Positions 22,082-29,953 of a stretch of 32,985 nt of DNA are shown here, piece by piece (position 1 is the stretch's first letter; every line of letters starts with the position of its first letter). Source of the DNA: CAIRYW01 sp041665985 (GTDB lineage: Bacteria > Patescibacteriota > Minisyncoccia > Phycocordibacterales > CAIRYW01). The position numbers and the translations under genes were made by a program. Under the pieces are notes generated by a model. The model saw nothing but the letters and a program-made list of their open reading frames with translations. It searched no databases and was not told the origin of the DNA. Location: NCBI GenBank assembly GCA_041665985.1, contig JBAYHV010000005.1, positions 1 to 32,985 of the forward strand. The letters run 5' to 3'.

Positions 22082-24985
22082 ATGAAAAAAAACCTCAATA
22101 TTTTTATCTTTGCAATTTTATTTTTGGTAACATCTTCTGTTTTTTTGATTCCAGATTATCTTTTTGCCCAACAGATTCCAATTTCAGCGAGCTCGTCTCC
22201 GCAAAATAGTAATTTTGTGTTTTCTCCACGAGAAATACCTCCGCCAGATAAATCGAGTACAGATTTGAAATATCAATCGTTTACACCACAGGTGCCTTTG
22301 TTATATATAACAAACATAATCCTAGAAAAAGATCATGTTAATGCTGGGGAAATTCTTGCTGGTACGACTACAGTCTTCAACAATAGTAATTTTGATGCCC
22401 CTTCTGTAAAATTGGTTCTTTCTATAGTTGAACATGATTCAACTCTTGCTTCCAGTACTACTATTTTGGGTCGCTACGGCGAAAAGATCTTAGAAAATAC
22501 TATTTTTTTGAGAGGTCACGAGCAGAGAGAAGTAGGTTTCTCATATGTAGTTCCTAAAACTGCAGGTTCAGGAAAAGGTTTAAGATTAAGTGTTTTATCT
22601 GTCCTTGATTCTGGTGTTCCAAGAGGAGCAAAAGAAATTCCAATATCAATATCAGGATTATCAAAACCAATACTTGTTGTAAATAATGTTTCTGTTGAGG
22701 TTAAAGGTATAAAATATTCTTCTCAACAAGGTCCAACTGTATACGCTGGAGATCAAGCTACGACAACTTTAATTTTTTCTGGAATTAAAGAAAAAATAAA
22801 TGTAACCCCTAAAATATCTATTCATAAACTTTCTCCCGTGGGAGAAAAGGTCTTTGAACAAACTTTTGATCCAGTTATTTTAACTTCAAAAAATAAGATA
22901 ATAAATATCCCTTTGCCTATTAGTAATATTGCTTCTGGTGTTTATTCTGTTTCAGTAGATCTCCTTTCTGAAGAAGGGAGTAATGTGACAGATACTGTAT
23001 TTGTTCGTTATATTATAGGAGGTTCTATTGTTAATATTGAGAATGTCGCCATTGATAATTTAAGAGTTGAAAAAAAAGAATCTATCAATGTTAATTTAAC
23101 TTTTTCGTCTTCTCCTTTTGATATTGTTAGAGGAGAGATACCTAAGGTTGGAATGGTAGATGTTTCAGTCTCTTTAATTGATTCGAATGGAATTGTTATT
23201 GCAGAGGGTATAAAACAAGTTAATTTAGATAATATAAATAATCTAACAACTCAACTTGCCTCGGTTAAAAGTGGGTTAATATCTAAAGCAGAAGTTACTG
23301 TCTTAAAAGATGGAAAAGAAATAGCACACCACATAACTCCATTTGATGGTTTTAAGGTACCGGAAAATGAAAAAAAACCTTTGAATATTTATATAATTAT
23401 TATTTCTGTTTTGATCGTGCTAATCCTGATAATTGTTGCATCACTCTGGTTTTTTAAAAAGAAATCCAATTTAGGGGTAGCAATTTGTATATTAGGTGTA
23501 GGTCTTTCTGTTGCTTCGTTGATCTTTTTAAATGATGTAAAACAAGTGCATGCTCAGTATCCCGGAGGAGCCGCAGTATCAAGTGGTTGGTGGGGTTGGC
23601 CGGACACAACTTTGATACCTTACGTTTATCCAAATATTGGGGGAGATACATTGTTTGGACACGGACAATGGCTTTATTTTTCTGGTGCTATTTATTTAAA
23701 TGTTTGTCTAAATGCTGCAAATGATGTTTACGCTACAATTAATGTTTATGATGAGTATTGGAACCTCACATATCAAAATTACGCTCTTTTGATATCTAGT
23801 GGTCAAGGAAGTCATGAAATCGTGTGGTGGGGTACTGGTTTTGGATTTTGGATACCTGCTCCAACATACGGAAAAGTTTTTTATGTTGATGTGATCGGAA
23901 CTGATTATGCTAATGGAGTTAGTGACGATGGATCCACATGGGGTTGGGAGATTGATGGATATACTCGTACTCGTCTGCGATTACCACTTCCTGCGGTCAA
24001 TGGTTCTTGTGGAGGAACAAATAATTCCTGTGGTGCTGGCACGTTATCAGACACAGCAGATAGTTCTTCTCAATATTTGTGGAACTGTATCGGTTCAAAC
24101 GGCGGTTCAAATGCTCCATGCAGTTTGAATAAACCAATCAATGGTTCTTGCGGTGGAACAAATAATTCATGTTCAGCTGGTACTTTATCAGACACAGCGG
24201 ATAGCTCGTCTCAATATTTGTGGAGTTGTCTTGGTTTGTATGGCGGTACAAATTCACCTCAATGTAGTTTGAGCAAAGTCACTGCTCCTGTTATTCCATC
24301 AAACTTTGTCTTAAATGTTTCAGGTTCTTCTTGTTCTGCTGGAGGAATAAATCTTTCTTGGTCACCTGTAACTGATGCAACATCATATAATGTTTATCGT
24401 TCATTAACTTCAAGTGGAACATATTCAAAAATTGCATCTGCTTTAACTTCAACAAATTATACAGATAATAATTCTCTAGCTTCTGGTACTATTTATTATT
24501 ACAAAATTTCAGCTTCCAATTCAGGAGGAGAGTCTGGTTTGAGCTCATCAGTTCGATCTAATTCTTGTTCTTGTTCAAATGGTGCAATAGATCCTCCAGC
24601 ATGTGCTACTTGCGATACTGCAAATGGTCAATATTATATTCCTAATGTAGGTTGCGCTTATAAATCTTCATCATCAGTAGGTATTTCAGTTTTTTCTATT
24701 GTTTCGAATCTTATAAATGTGGGAGGAAGTTGCGATCTTTCGTGGACATTAACTCCAAATCCTCCAGATGCAAGTTCAACTTGTAGTATTTACAAGGGAA
24801 GCGCTTTAATTAATTCATTTGATCCAAGTTCTGCAAATGGCACGTACACGGGTACTGGTACTAAAAATATTACAAACGAAACAACCTACAAATTATCCTG
24901 TTGGGAAAAAAATGCTCCTACTGTAGTTGTAAGTAAATACACAACCTGTAACATCAATCCAATTTCAAAAGAGGTTAACCCGTAG
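22082..24985 (+). CDS. Large two-part cell-surface protein
   Basis: 967 residues. It starts with a signal peptide (about 1-30, ending FAQ). Residues 70-420 look like a string of beta-sandwich domains. A transmembrane helix follows (about 434-458), then KKKSN and a second hydrophobic stretch ending VHAQ (462-492) that resembles an internal signal peptide. The rest is a Trp/Gly-rich domain (about 500-635), two 47-residue Cys-rich repeats (640-733; SCGGTNNSC, LSDTADSSSQYLW), a fibronectin-III-like domain (about 738-825), a Cys-rich stretch and a C-terminal domain shared with the protein at 26197, ending TTCNINP-x-SKEVN. It is probably displayed outside the cell; function unknown, possibly adhesion to a host cell. 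Confidence 0.8.
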   Translation: MKKNLNIFIFAILFLVTSSVFLIPDYLFAQQIPISASSSPQNSNFVFSPREIPPPDKSSTDLKYQSFTPQVPLLYITNIILEKDHVNAGEILAGTTTVFNNSNFDAPSVKLVLSIVEHDSTLASSTTILGRYGEKILENTIFLRGHEQREVGFSYVVPKTAGSGKGLRLSVLSVLDSGVPRGAKEIPISISGLSKPILVVNNVSVEVKGIKYSSQQGPTVYAGDQATTTLIFSGIKEKINVTPKISIHKLSPVGEKVFEQTFDPVILTSKNKIINIPLPISNIASGVYSVSVDLLSEEGSNVTDTVFVRYIIGGSIVNIENVAIDNLRVEKKESINVNLTFSSSPFDIVRGEIPKVGMVDVSVSLIDSNGIVIAEGIKQVNLDNINNLTTQLASVKSGLISKAEVTVLKDGKEIAHHITPFDGFKVPENEKKPLNIYIIIISVLIVLILIIVASLWFFKKKSNLGVAICILGVGLSVASLIFLNDVKQVHAQYPGGAAVSSGWWGWPDTTLIPYVYPNIGGDTLFGHGQWLYFSGAIYLNVCLNAANDVYATINVYDEYWNLTYQNYALLISSGQGSHEIVWWGTGFGFWIPAPTYGKVFYVDVIGTDYANGVSDDGSTWGWEIDGYTRTRLRLPLPAVNGSCGGTNNSCGAGTLSDTADSSSQYLWNCIGSNGGSNAPCSLNKPINGSCGGTNNSCSAGTLSDTADSSSQYLWSCLGLYGGTNSPQCSLSKVTAPVIPSNFVLNVSGSSCSAGGINLSWSPVTDATSYNVYRSLTSSGTYSKIASALTSTNYTDNNSLASGTIYYYKISASNSGGESGLSSSVRSNSCSCSNGAIDPPACATCDTANGQYYIPNVGCAYKSSSSVGISVFSIVSNLINVGGSCDLSWTLTPNPPDASSTCSIYKGSALINSFDPSSANGTYTGTGTKNITNETTYKLSCWEKNAPTVVVSKYTTCNINPISKEVNP
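23999..24280 (+). repeat. Two 141-bp tandem repeats inside the surface-protein gene
   Basis: Units 23999-24139 and 24140-24280 encode 47 residues each, beginning NGSCGG and containing LSDTADSSSQYLW. The DNA is similar but not identical (many third-position changes), so the duplication is not recent. Confidence 0.85.
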
Positions 24986-25004
24986 CTAATAAAATACAGA
25001 ATAA

Positions 25005-25053
25005 ATCAATAACAAAGGGTCGCACGCGAAGCGTGCGACCCTTTGTTATTGAT
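25005..25053 (+). terminator. Very long hairpin after the surface-protein gene
   Basis: A 23-bp perfect stem (25005-25027 with 25031-25053) and a 3-nt GAA loop, starting about 20 bases past the stop at 24985. The upper stem is GC-rich (GGGTCGCACGC). The tract after it (CATTTGCTTT) is only a weak U-run, so it is either a terminator using the T-rich lower stem or an mRNA-stabilising structure. The remainder of the gap holds the next promoter. Confidence 0.75.
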
Positions 25054-25118
25054 CATTTGCTTTATTAGATTGGCAAGCTAGTTACTCAACACTAGTTGCT
25101 ATTAAAAAGGTTTTGTTT

Positions 25119-25127
25119 TGATATAAT
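25119..25127 (+). promoter_or_regulatory. Extended -10 promoter of the second surface operon
   Basis: TGA-TATAAT gives an extended -10 with a perfect hexamer at 25122-25127. Transcription would start near 25134 with a leader of about 44 nt before the ATG at 25178. Confidence 0.6.
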
Positions 25128-25177
25128 ATAAGTAAGAAATTTGTGGTTTTTAATCGGAAAAAATTATTCTTAAATAC

Positions 25178-25513
25178 ATGTTAGAAAAAATAAATAAAAT
25201 AAGAAAAGCAATATGGAAGTTTAGGTATATATTACTTGCTGTCGCTTGTTTTATTTTTGTTACTTTTTCTATTTTCTATTTTTTCTGGTCAAAACAACAT
25301 GCTTTGCAAAATACCAATATTCAACAAGTAAAACCTGCTATGACCGATGAAGAAAAATTAAAAATTCTAGCAGATCTAGCAAAAGCTGGAACAACTACTA
25401 TTTCGGTAAAACAAAAAAATATAATTCTTAATAATTTAAAAAGTAAATCAACAACAACATTAACAAATGATCAAAAATTACAAATATTAGAAAATTTAAA
25501 AGCTAAGAATTAA
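25178..25513 (+). CDS. Membrane-anchored protein with three short repeats
   Basis: 111 residues. A basic N-terminus (KINKIRKAIWKFRY) leads into one transmembrane helix (about 18-38, LLAVACFIFVTFSIFYFF). The outer part has three repeats of about 20 residues with the core DEEKLKILADLAK, QKNIILNNLKSK and DQKLQILENLKAK, separated by TTT-rich linkers (AGTTTIS, SKSTTTLT). No family is recognised. It starts the operon with the tail-collar-like gene three bases downstream, so it may anchor or help display the following surface proteins; this is inference. Confidence 0.72.
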   Translation: MLEKINKIRKAIWKFRYILLAVACFIFVTFSIFYFFWSKQHALQNTNIQQVKPAMTDEEKLKILADLAKAGTTTISVKQKNIILNNLKSKSTTTLTNDQKLQILENLKAKN

Positions 25514-25515
25514 TT

Positions 25516-26178
25516 ATGAAAAAGAATCTATATAAAATTTTGTTTCTAGTTGTCGGTATCTTTATTGCAGGGGCTATATCATATGTTCAAGCTTGGACTG
25601 GACCAACAGGAACTCCACCAACAAATAATGTTGATGCACCAATTAATGTAGGAGCAAGTGATCAAATAAAATCTGGGGGATTAAGTGTTGCTTCGCTTCA
25701 AAGTACTGGGAATATTGCGGCAAATGCGTACTGTGATGCGAGCGGTGGAAATTGTTCAACTCCTCCTTTTGGTGGTTCTTCAGCACCTGCTGGAATTGTA
25801 GCAGCTTTTAATTTAACAACATGTCCTTCTGGTTGGATACCTTCTGATGGAACAAATGGAACTAGGGATTTGAGAGGGGTTTTTGTTAGAGGTATGGAAT
25901 CATTTAATGGAACTTTAACAAATCCTACTATTTCAGATAGAGATCCTGACAGAACCGGTACTTCTACTTTAGGGAGTTATCAAGCTGATATGTATGCGAG
26001 TCACACTCATTCTTTTACTGTTTCTGGAGCACCAATGAGCATTTACTATGGCGGAACAAACTTAGCTAATGGTCCTGGGTCTTTCGATGTGGGATGGATA
26101 GGGGGTACTATCGGATACAACGGAGGTAACGAAACTCGATCAAAAAACGTTGCGTTATTGTATTGTCAAAAAATATAA
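25516..26178 (+). CDS. Secreted protein with phage tail-collar-like domain
   Basis: 220 residues. A signal peptide or signal anchor (about 5-26, ending VQA) is followed by WTGPTGTPPTNNVDAPINVG, a segment recurring in Patescibacteria surface proteins. The C-terminal half resembles the phage tail-collar/short tail-fibre domain: PAGIVAAF, CPSGWIPSDGTNGTRDLRG, FVRGM, GSYQADMYASHTHSF and the closing NVALLYCQKI. Phage collars bind host surfaces, so this may be a receptor-binding protein displayed on the cell. It is translated with the anchored protein just upstream (spacing two bases). Confidence 0.82.
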   Translation: MKKNLYKILFLVVGIFIAGAISYVQAWTGPTGTPPTNNVDAPINVGASDQIKSGGLSVASLQSTGNIAANAYCDASGGNCSTPPFGGSSAPAGIVAAFNLTTCPSGWIPSDGTNGTRDLRGVFVRGMESFNGTLTNPTISDRDPDRTGTSTLGSYQADMYASHTHSFTVSGAPMSIYYGGTNLANGPGSFDVGWIGGTIGYNGGNETRSKNVALLYCQKI

Positions 26179-26196
26179 TTGTTATAAAAAAGTTAT

Positions 26197-28167
26197 ATGC
26201 AAACCACTTTCATTAAGGATAAATTTTCTCTAATGAAAAAAATTATGAAAAAAAATCTTAGCAAACTATTATTCTCAGGAATCAGTACATCAATTATATT
26301 TGTTGTGATTTTTGTTATTTTTTTTCAAATAAATACAGTCAAGGGAGTGGGTACTGCAAAAAGTTTAACTGGATACGCTTGGTCGGATACTATAGGATGG
26401 ATCGCAATGTCACCAGATGATTCTTATGGAGTGAAATTAAATAATGATGATACTGTCACTGGATATGCCTGGTCAGAAAATATTGGTTGGATAAAATTTG
26501 GTGGATTAGCTGGAACTGCGAATAATAGCTTAGTTTTAGGTGGTGGGGATATTGGTGCTAATTGGATAGAGCGAACTTCATTAGGTAATAAATATTGGCG
26601 AAGTATAACTTCATCCTCCGATGGTATTAAACTTGCAGCAGTTGTAGAAGGTGGTCAAATTTATACATCAATAGATAGTGGTATGACGTGGACACCAAGA
26701 GATTCAAATAGAAGGTGGTATTCAATTACTTCATCCTCCGATGGTATTAAACTTGCAGCAGTTGTATATAGTGGTCAAATTTATACATCAATAGATAGTG
26801 GTGTGACGTGGACTGCACAAAATTCAACCATTAGAAAATGGTCATATATAACATCTAATTCTGATGGAACTAAATTGTTTGCACTCGAGCAATTAAACGG
26901 GGAAGGTTCTCCGTATGGTCAAATTTATAGATCAACAGATAGCGGTATAACATGGAATGCTATAACTGTAGGAAATGCATATTGGAGTAGTATTGCTTCT
27001 TCAGCCGATGGTATGAAATTAGTTGCTACCGTATATTATGGAGGAAGAATATATACGTCAACTGATGGTGGTAATAATTGGACTCCAAGAGATTCAGGTA
27101 GATATTGGGGAGGTTCTGTGTCATCGCCAGATGGAACTAAGTTGGCTGCTGTGGTTGCAGGAGCATATGATTCTTCTGGTTATATATATATCAGCACAGA
27201 TAGTGGCGTCACATGGACTCCTCATATGACAGATTCAAGTAGGAACTGGAGTTCTGTCACTATGTCTTCTGATGGCACTAAACTAGCTGCTGTGGCTTAT
27301 TATTACGGAGGTAGTGAAAATATTTACACATCAAGTGATAGTGGTGCTACTTGGACGGCTAGAACTACTCCTAGTAATACGGGATGGAATTATTGGCAGT
27401 CGATTGTATCATCTTCAGACGGTAAAAAATTGGCTGTAGCTAAGTACGGTGGTCAAATGTATACATCAACTCCATCTGATCTAACTGTGACTGACGCAAA
27501 TCTTACCGGTGAAAATCTAACAGGCTGGGCAAGAGCTTGTGCAGGAACGATAGGAGGTGATTGCAATTCGGCAACAAGAACGGACGGTTGGGACGGTTGG
27601 ATCTCTCTTTCTGGTTCTAGTCCAACATACGGTGTTAAATTAAGTAACTCTCAAGGTTCTCATAATTATGCTTGGGGATCTGATGTGGTTGGTTGGATTA
27701 ATTTTGGTAATGTAAGTATCGTAAATCCTTGTACGCCAACATATACTTGTACTCCTGATAATACAGGACAAATAGACAGTTGTACTGGTTTAACTGCAAC
27801 TTGTTCAACAGGTCAAATGTGTGCTCCGTCATCAGGAATTTGTACTTATTTAGTTTCATCTGGAGTTGTTGTAGATTTTCTGGTATCACCAAATACAATT
27901 AATAAAAATGGAAGATGTAATTTATCTTGGAATTTATCAAGAATAGATGCAAGTTCAACTTGTGCTTTATATCAAGGAAGTACATTAATTAGTTCTTTCC
28001 CTCCTTCTAGTGTAAACGGAATATATTCTGATCTAAATATACAAAATGAAACAACCTACAAATTAACCTGTGGGGAAATGGCAACTAATGATCCAGCAAT
28101 TCTAACTTCTAGTTCGTCAAAATATACAACCTGTAATATAAATCCAAGTTCAAAGGAGGTTAATTAA
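26197..28167 (+). CDS. Surface protein with seven-bladed propeller and GYAWS repeats
   Basis: Up to 656 residues; ATG codons at 26197, 26233 and 26245 are all possible, with a hydrophobic signal segment at about 28-50. Two repeats of the type TGYAWSDTIGWI lie at 58-100 and a third-type copy, YAWGSDVVGWINFG, at 491-504. Between them are seven propeller repeats of the kind SSSDGIKLAAV then GQIYTSIDSGVTWT (starting near 137, 177, 218, 265, 307, 354 and 403), which match BNR/sialidase-like beta-propeller blades. The C-terminal domain (about 555-656), ending TTCNINPSSKEVN, is shared with the protein at 22082. It is probably cell-surface and binding; no catalytic residues are recognisable. Confidence 0.82.
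   Translation: MQTTFIKDKFSLMKKIMKKNLSKLLFSGISTSIIFVVIFVIFFQINTVKGVGTAKSLTGYAWSDTIGWIAMSPDDSYGVKLNNDDTVTGYAWSENIGWIKFGGLAGTANNSLVLGGGDIGANWIERTSLGNKYWRSITSSSDGIKLAAVVEGGQIYTSIDSGMTWTPRDSNRRWYSITSSSDGIKLAAVVYSGQIYTSIDSGVTWTAQNSTIRKWSYITSNSDGTKLFALEQLNGEGSPYGQIYRSTDSGITWNAITVGNAYWSSIASSADGMKLVATVYYGGRIYTSTDGGNNWTPRDSGRYWGGSVSSPDGTKLAAVVAGAYDSSGYIYISTDSGVTWTPHMTDSSRNWSSVTMSSDGTKLAAVAYYYGGSENIYTSSDSGATWTARTTPSNTGWNYWQSIVSSSDGKKLAVAKYGGQMYTSTPSDLTVTDANLTGENLTGWARACAGTIGGDCNSATRTDGWDGWISLSGSSPTYGVKLSNSQGSHNYAWGSDVVGWINFGNVSIVNPCTPTYTCTPDNTGQIDSCTGLTATCSTGQMCAPSSGICTYLVSSGVVVDFLVSPNTINKNGRCNLSWNLSRIDASSTCALYQGSTLISSFPPSSVNGIYSDLNIQNETTYKLTCGEMATNDPAILTSSSSKYTTCNINPSSKEVN
26609..26813 (+). repeat. Near-identical 120-bp-period blade repeats
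   Basis: Segments 26609-26693 and 26729-26813 match at 81 of 85 bases, exactly 120 bp (40 codons) apart, far closer than other blades. They indicate a recent blade duplication or gene conversion. Confidence 0.9.
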
Positions 28168-28230
28168 AGAAATGGTTTGCATGGAGTGTTTAGTGGATAG
28201 TGAATAATGCGAGAAAATAAAAATAATAGA

Positions 28231-28280
28231 AAAAAGGTTTAGGGCGGTCTAAAAGGTTTTAGACCGCCCTAAACCTTTTT
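28231..28280 (+). terminator. Strong bidirectional-type terminator after the surface operon
   Basis: A 24-bp perfect stem (28231-28254 with 28257-28280) and a 2-nt loop. The GC core TAGGGCGGTCT is flanked by A5 on the left and T5 on the right, the layout of a rho-independent terminator. It lies 63 bases after the stop at 28167. Confidence 0.88.
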
Positions 28281-28314
28281 AACTCAATAAAGACAACGTA
28301 TTTTTCCACTCTAA

Positions 28315-28711
28315 TTAGTCTTTTTGCGGTTTAATAATTTTTATTCCGCCAAATGAGAGATGTCGCGAAAGACGAGCGAAGCGAAGTAATTCACGACATC
28401 CGAACGACCTGTCCGCCATTGGCTGAGCCTTCAGGCGATGACAGGCGGGAGGCGGAACAAAGGGTAAATACCCCGCCTCTCGGGGGCGGTTTAAGTACGA
28501 GAGACCTAAATTTCTTACGAGCTCTGCTCGTGTAGAAATTGGAAATACTCTTGTGGTAAAAGCGAGTTTGGTATTTAATACCTCTGTCTGCTTGTTGCGA
28601 GGGACTTTATTCAATCTATGCTCTTAATCATTAAAAGCTTTGTTTTATTGGTCTTTCTCAACATTTATCATTTGAAGGAATAAAAAGCGAGGTCATTTTC
28701 TAATGATGGAC
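28315..28711. repeat. Non-coding stretch made of GC-rich repeats
   Basis: The 580-base gap between the surface operon and rpmF holds no convincing gene. From about 28359 to 28535 it is GC-rich and carries several inverted repeats: GATGTCG/CGACATC at 28359-28365 and 28394-28400, the inverted copy of the 6732 repeat at 28407-28449, GAGGCGG/CCGCCTC near 28450-28480, and ACGAGCTCTGCTCGT near 28518-28532. From 28629 to 28711 an AT-rich part shares its ends with the leader of smc (CATTAAAAGCTT and GTCATTTTCTAATG). A minus-strand open frame across it is a by-product of the repeat. Confidence 0.6.
28407..28449 (-). repeat. Inverted copy of the gatB-leader repeat
   Basis: The reverse complement matches 6732-6775 at 39 of 44 aligned positions (four substitutions, one indel). 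The conserved core reads CCGCCATTGG, then CTGAGCC, then CAGGCGATG. Confidence 0.85.
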
Positions 28712-28739
28712 TTGATAATTTCTACTACATGAGTATAAT
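28712..28739 (+). promoter_or_regulatory. Promoter of rpmF
   Basis: TTGATA at 28712-28717, 16 bp, perfect TATAAT at 28734-28739, then nine bases to the ATG at 28749. One of the best consensus promoters here, expected to give a leader of at most about three bases. Confidence 0.75.
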
Positions 28740-28748
28740 AATCAAATT

Positions 28749-28961
28749 ATGGTAGTAAGAATGCGAAGCACCCGGTCACACACCGGAAATAGAAGAAGTC
28801 ACCACGCTCTAAAAGCGCCAGCTTTAACTGCTTGCCCAAAATGCAAAAGTGCTAAATTAAAGCACCGAGCTTGCGGTACTTGTGGTTTCTACAAAGAAAT
28901 TTCTGCTATCAAAGTTATCTCAAAAATCGAAAAGAAGGCTAAAAAAACAACTAAAAAATAA
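28749..28961 (+). CDS. rpmF: 50S ribosomal protein L32
   Basis: 70 residues. L32 is a small zinc-ribbon protein of the large subunit. The diagnostic RRSHHALKAPALTACPKC and the second Cys pair CGTCGFYK are present; the two CxxC motifs (residues 29-32 and 42-45) bind zinc. The N-terminus reads MVVRMRSTRSHTGN where many L32 have PKRRTSKSRRD. The ATG at 28749 fits the family start; the next ATG at 28761 would be too short. A Lys-rich tail follows. It leads the operon with the NusB-Nudix gene and rnc. Confidence 0.95.
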   Translation: MVVRMRSTRSHTGNRRSHHALKAPALTACPKCKSAKLKHRACGTCGFYKEISAIKVISKIEKKAKKTTKK

Positions 28962-29022
28962 ACAAAACGTTTAAAAAATTCATGTTCTTTATTATTACTC
29001 AAAGCTAAAAGCTTTAAGCAAA

Positions 29023-29928
29023 ATGGCAAACCGGCACCTTTCAAGATCAATCGTACTTCAAACACTTTTTGAGTGGGATTTTAATGGTAACGACAACACC
29101 ACTATTCCTGAAATTATGGATAGGGATATTGAAGAGTTTGCTTCGGGAGCAGGAGATGATGATTTTATTAAATCTCTTGCCGTAGGTGTTGCAAGCAAAA
29201 GAAAAGAATTAGACAAAATTATAGAAAAGGCAGCTCCAGATTGGCCACTTGATAAAATCGCAAACGTGGATAGAAATGTCCTCCGAATTGGTTTATATGA
29301 ACTTCTTTTTTCTGACAGAACTCAGGTGCCTGCAAAAGTAGCGATCAATGAAGCGATCGAGCTTGCAAAAACTTACGGAGGTGGAACTTCTGGAAAATTT
29401 ATAAACGGAGTTTTGGGTGCGGTTTATAAAGAACTCGGTGAGCCAGGAAAAGACGAAGAATCAAAAAGAAAAAAGAAAGATGTTGAAGTGCCTTATGAAG
29501 AAATGCCGATTGAAAAACTTGTTGGGGCAGTAGTTTATGCAAAAGAAGGAAGTTCTCTTTATTTGGCTTTAGTCCACGATGTTTTTGGTAAATGGACCCT
29601 TTCAAAAGGGCATACAGTAGAAGGTGAAAGTGACAGTGATGCCGTCAAAAGAAAAGTTCTCGAAGAAATGGGTGCAAATATAAAAAATGTTTTTGATAAA
29701 TTAGGAGAAAATGAATATATTGCGACACATCCAACTGATGGAAAGGTGAGAAAGCAAGTAATTTACTATATGGCAGAGGCAGAATACAAAGATCTTAGGC
29801 TTGGAAATTCTGGCGGATTAGATGATGCAAAATGGTTCAGATTATCTGAAATACTTGACCTAAATTTTTATGATGATATTCTGCCGATTGTAACCAAGGC
29901 CCTTAATATCTTGGCGGCAAAGAAATAA
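29023..29928 (+). CDS. nusB: NusB fused to a Nudix domain
   Basis: 301 residues. Residues 1-138 are NusB (HLSRSIVLQTLFEWDF, NVDRNVLRIGLYELLF, VPAKVAINEAIELAKTYGG, SGKFINGVLGAV), the rRNA antitermination factor that works with NusE and boxA. A charged linker (140-160, rich in Lys/Glu) leads to a Nudix hydrolase domain (164-301). Its Nudix box spans 196-218: GHTVEGE, R210, then VLEEMGA. The residue after Arg is Lys211 where the consensus REUxEE has Glu (Glu53 in MutT, a metal/base residue), so activity may be altered. A fusion of this kind is unusual outside CPR. It precedes rnc by 25 bases. Confidence 0.9.
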   Translation: MANRHLSRSIVLQTLFEWDFNGNDNTTIPEIMDRDIEEFASGAGDDDFIKSLAVGVASKRKELDKIIEKAAPDWPLDKIANVDRNVLRIGLYELLFSDRTQVPAKVAINEAIELAKTYGGGTSGKFINGVLGAVYKELGEPGKDEESKRKKKDVEVPYEEMPIEKLVGAVVYAKEGSSLYLALVHDVFGKWTLSKGHTVEGESDSDAVKRKVLEEMGANIKNVFDKLGENEYIATHPTDGKVRKQVIYYMAEAEYKDLRLGNSGGLDDAKWFRLSEILDLNFYDDILPIVTKALNILAAKK

Positions 29929-29953
29929 GCCTAAAATTCAAAATGAAGGTTTT

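Noticed and set aside
28315..28614. 99-residue minus-strand frame
   Set aside because: It runs through GC-rich intergenic repeats, contains the same repeat-derived PACHRL peptide, and has no promoter or family match.
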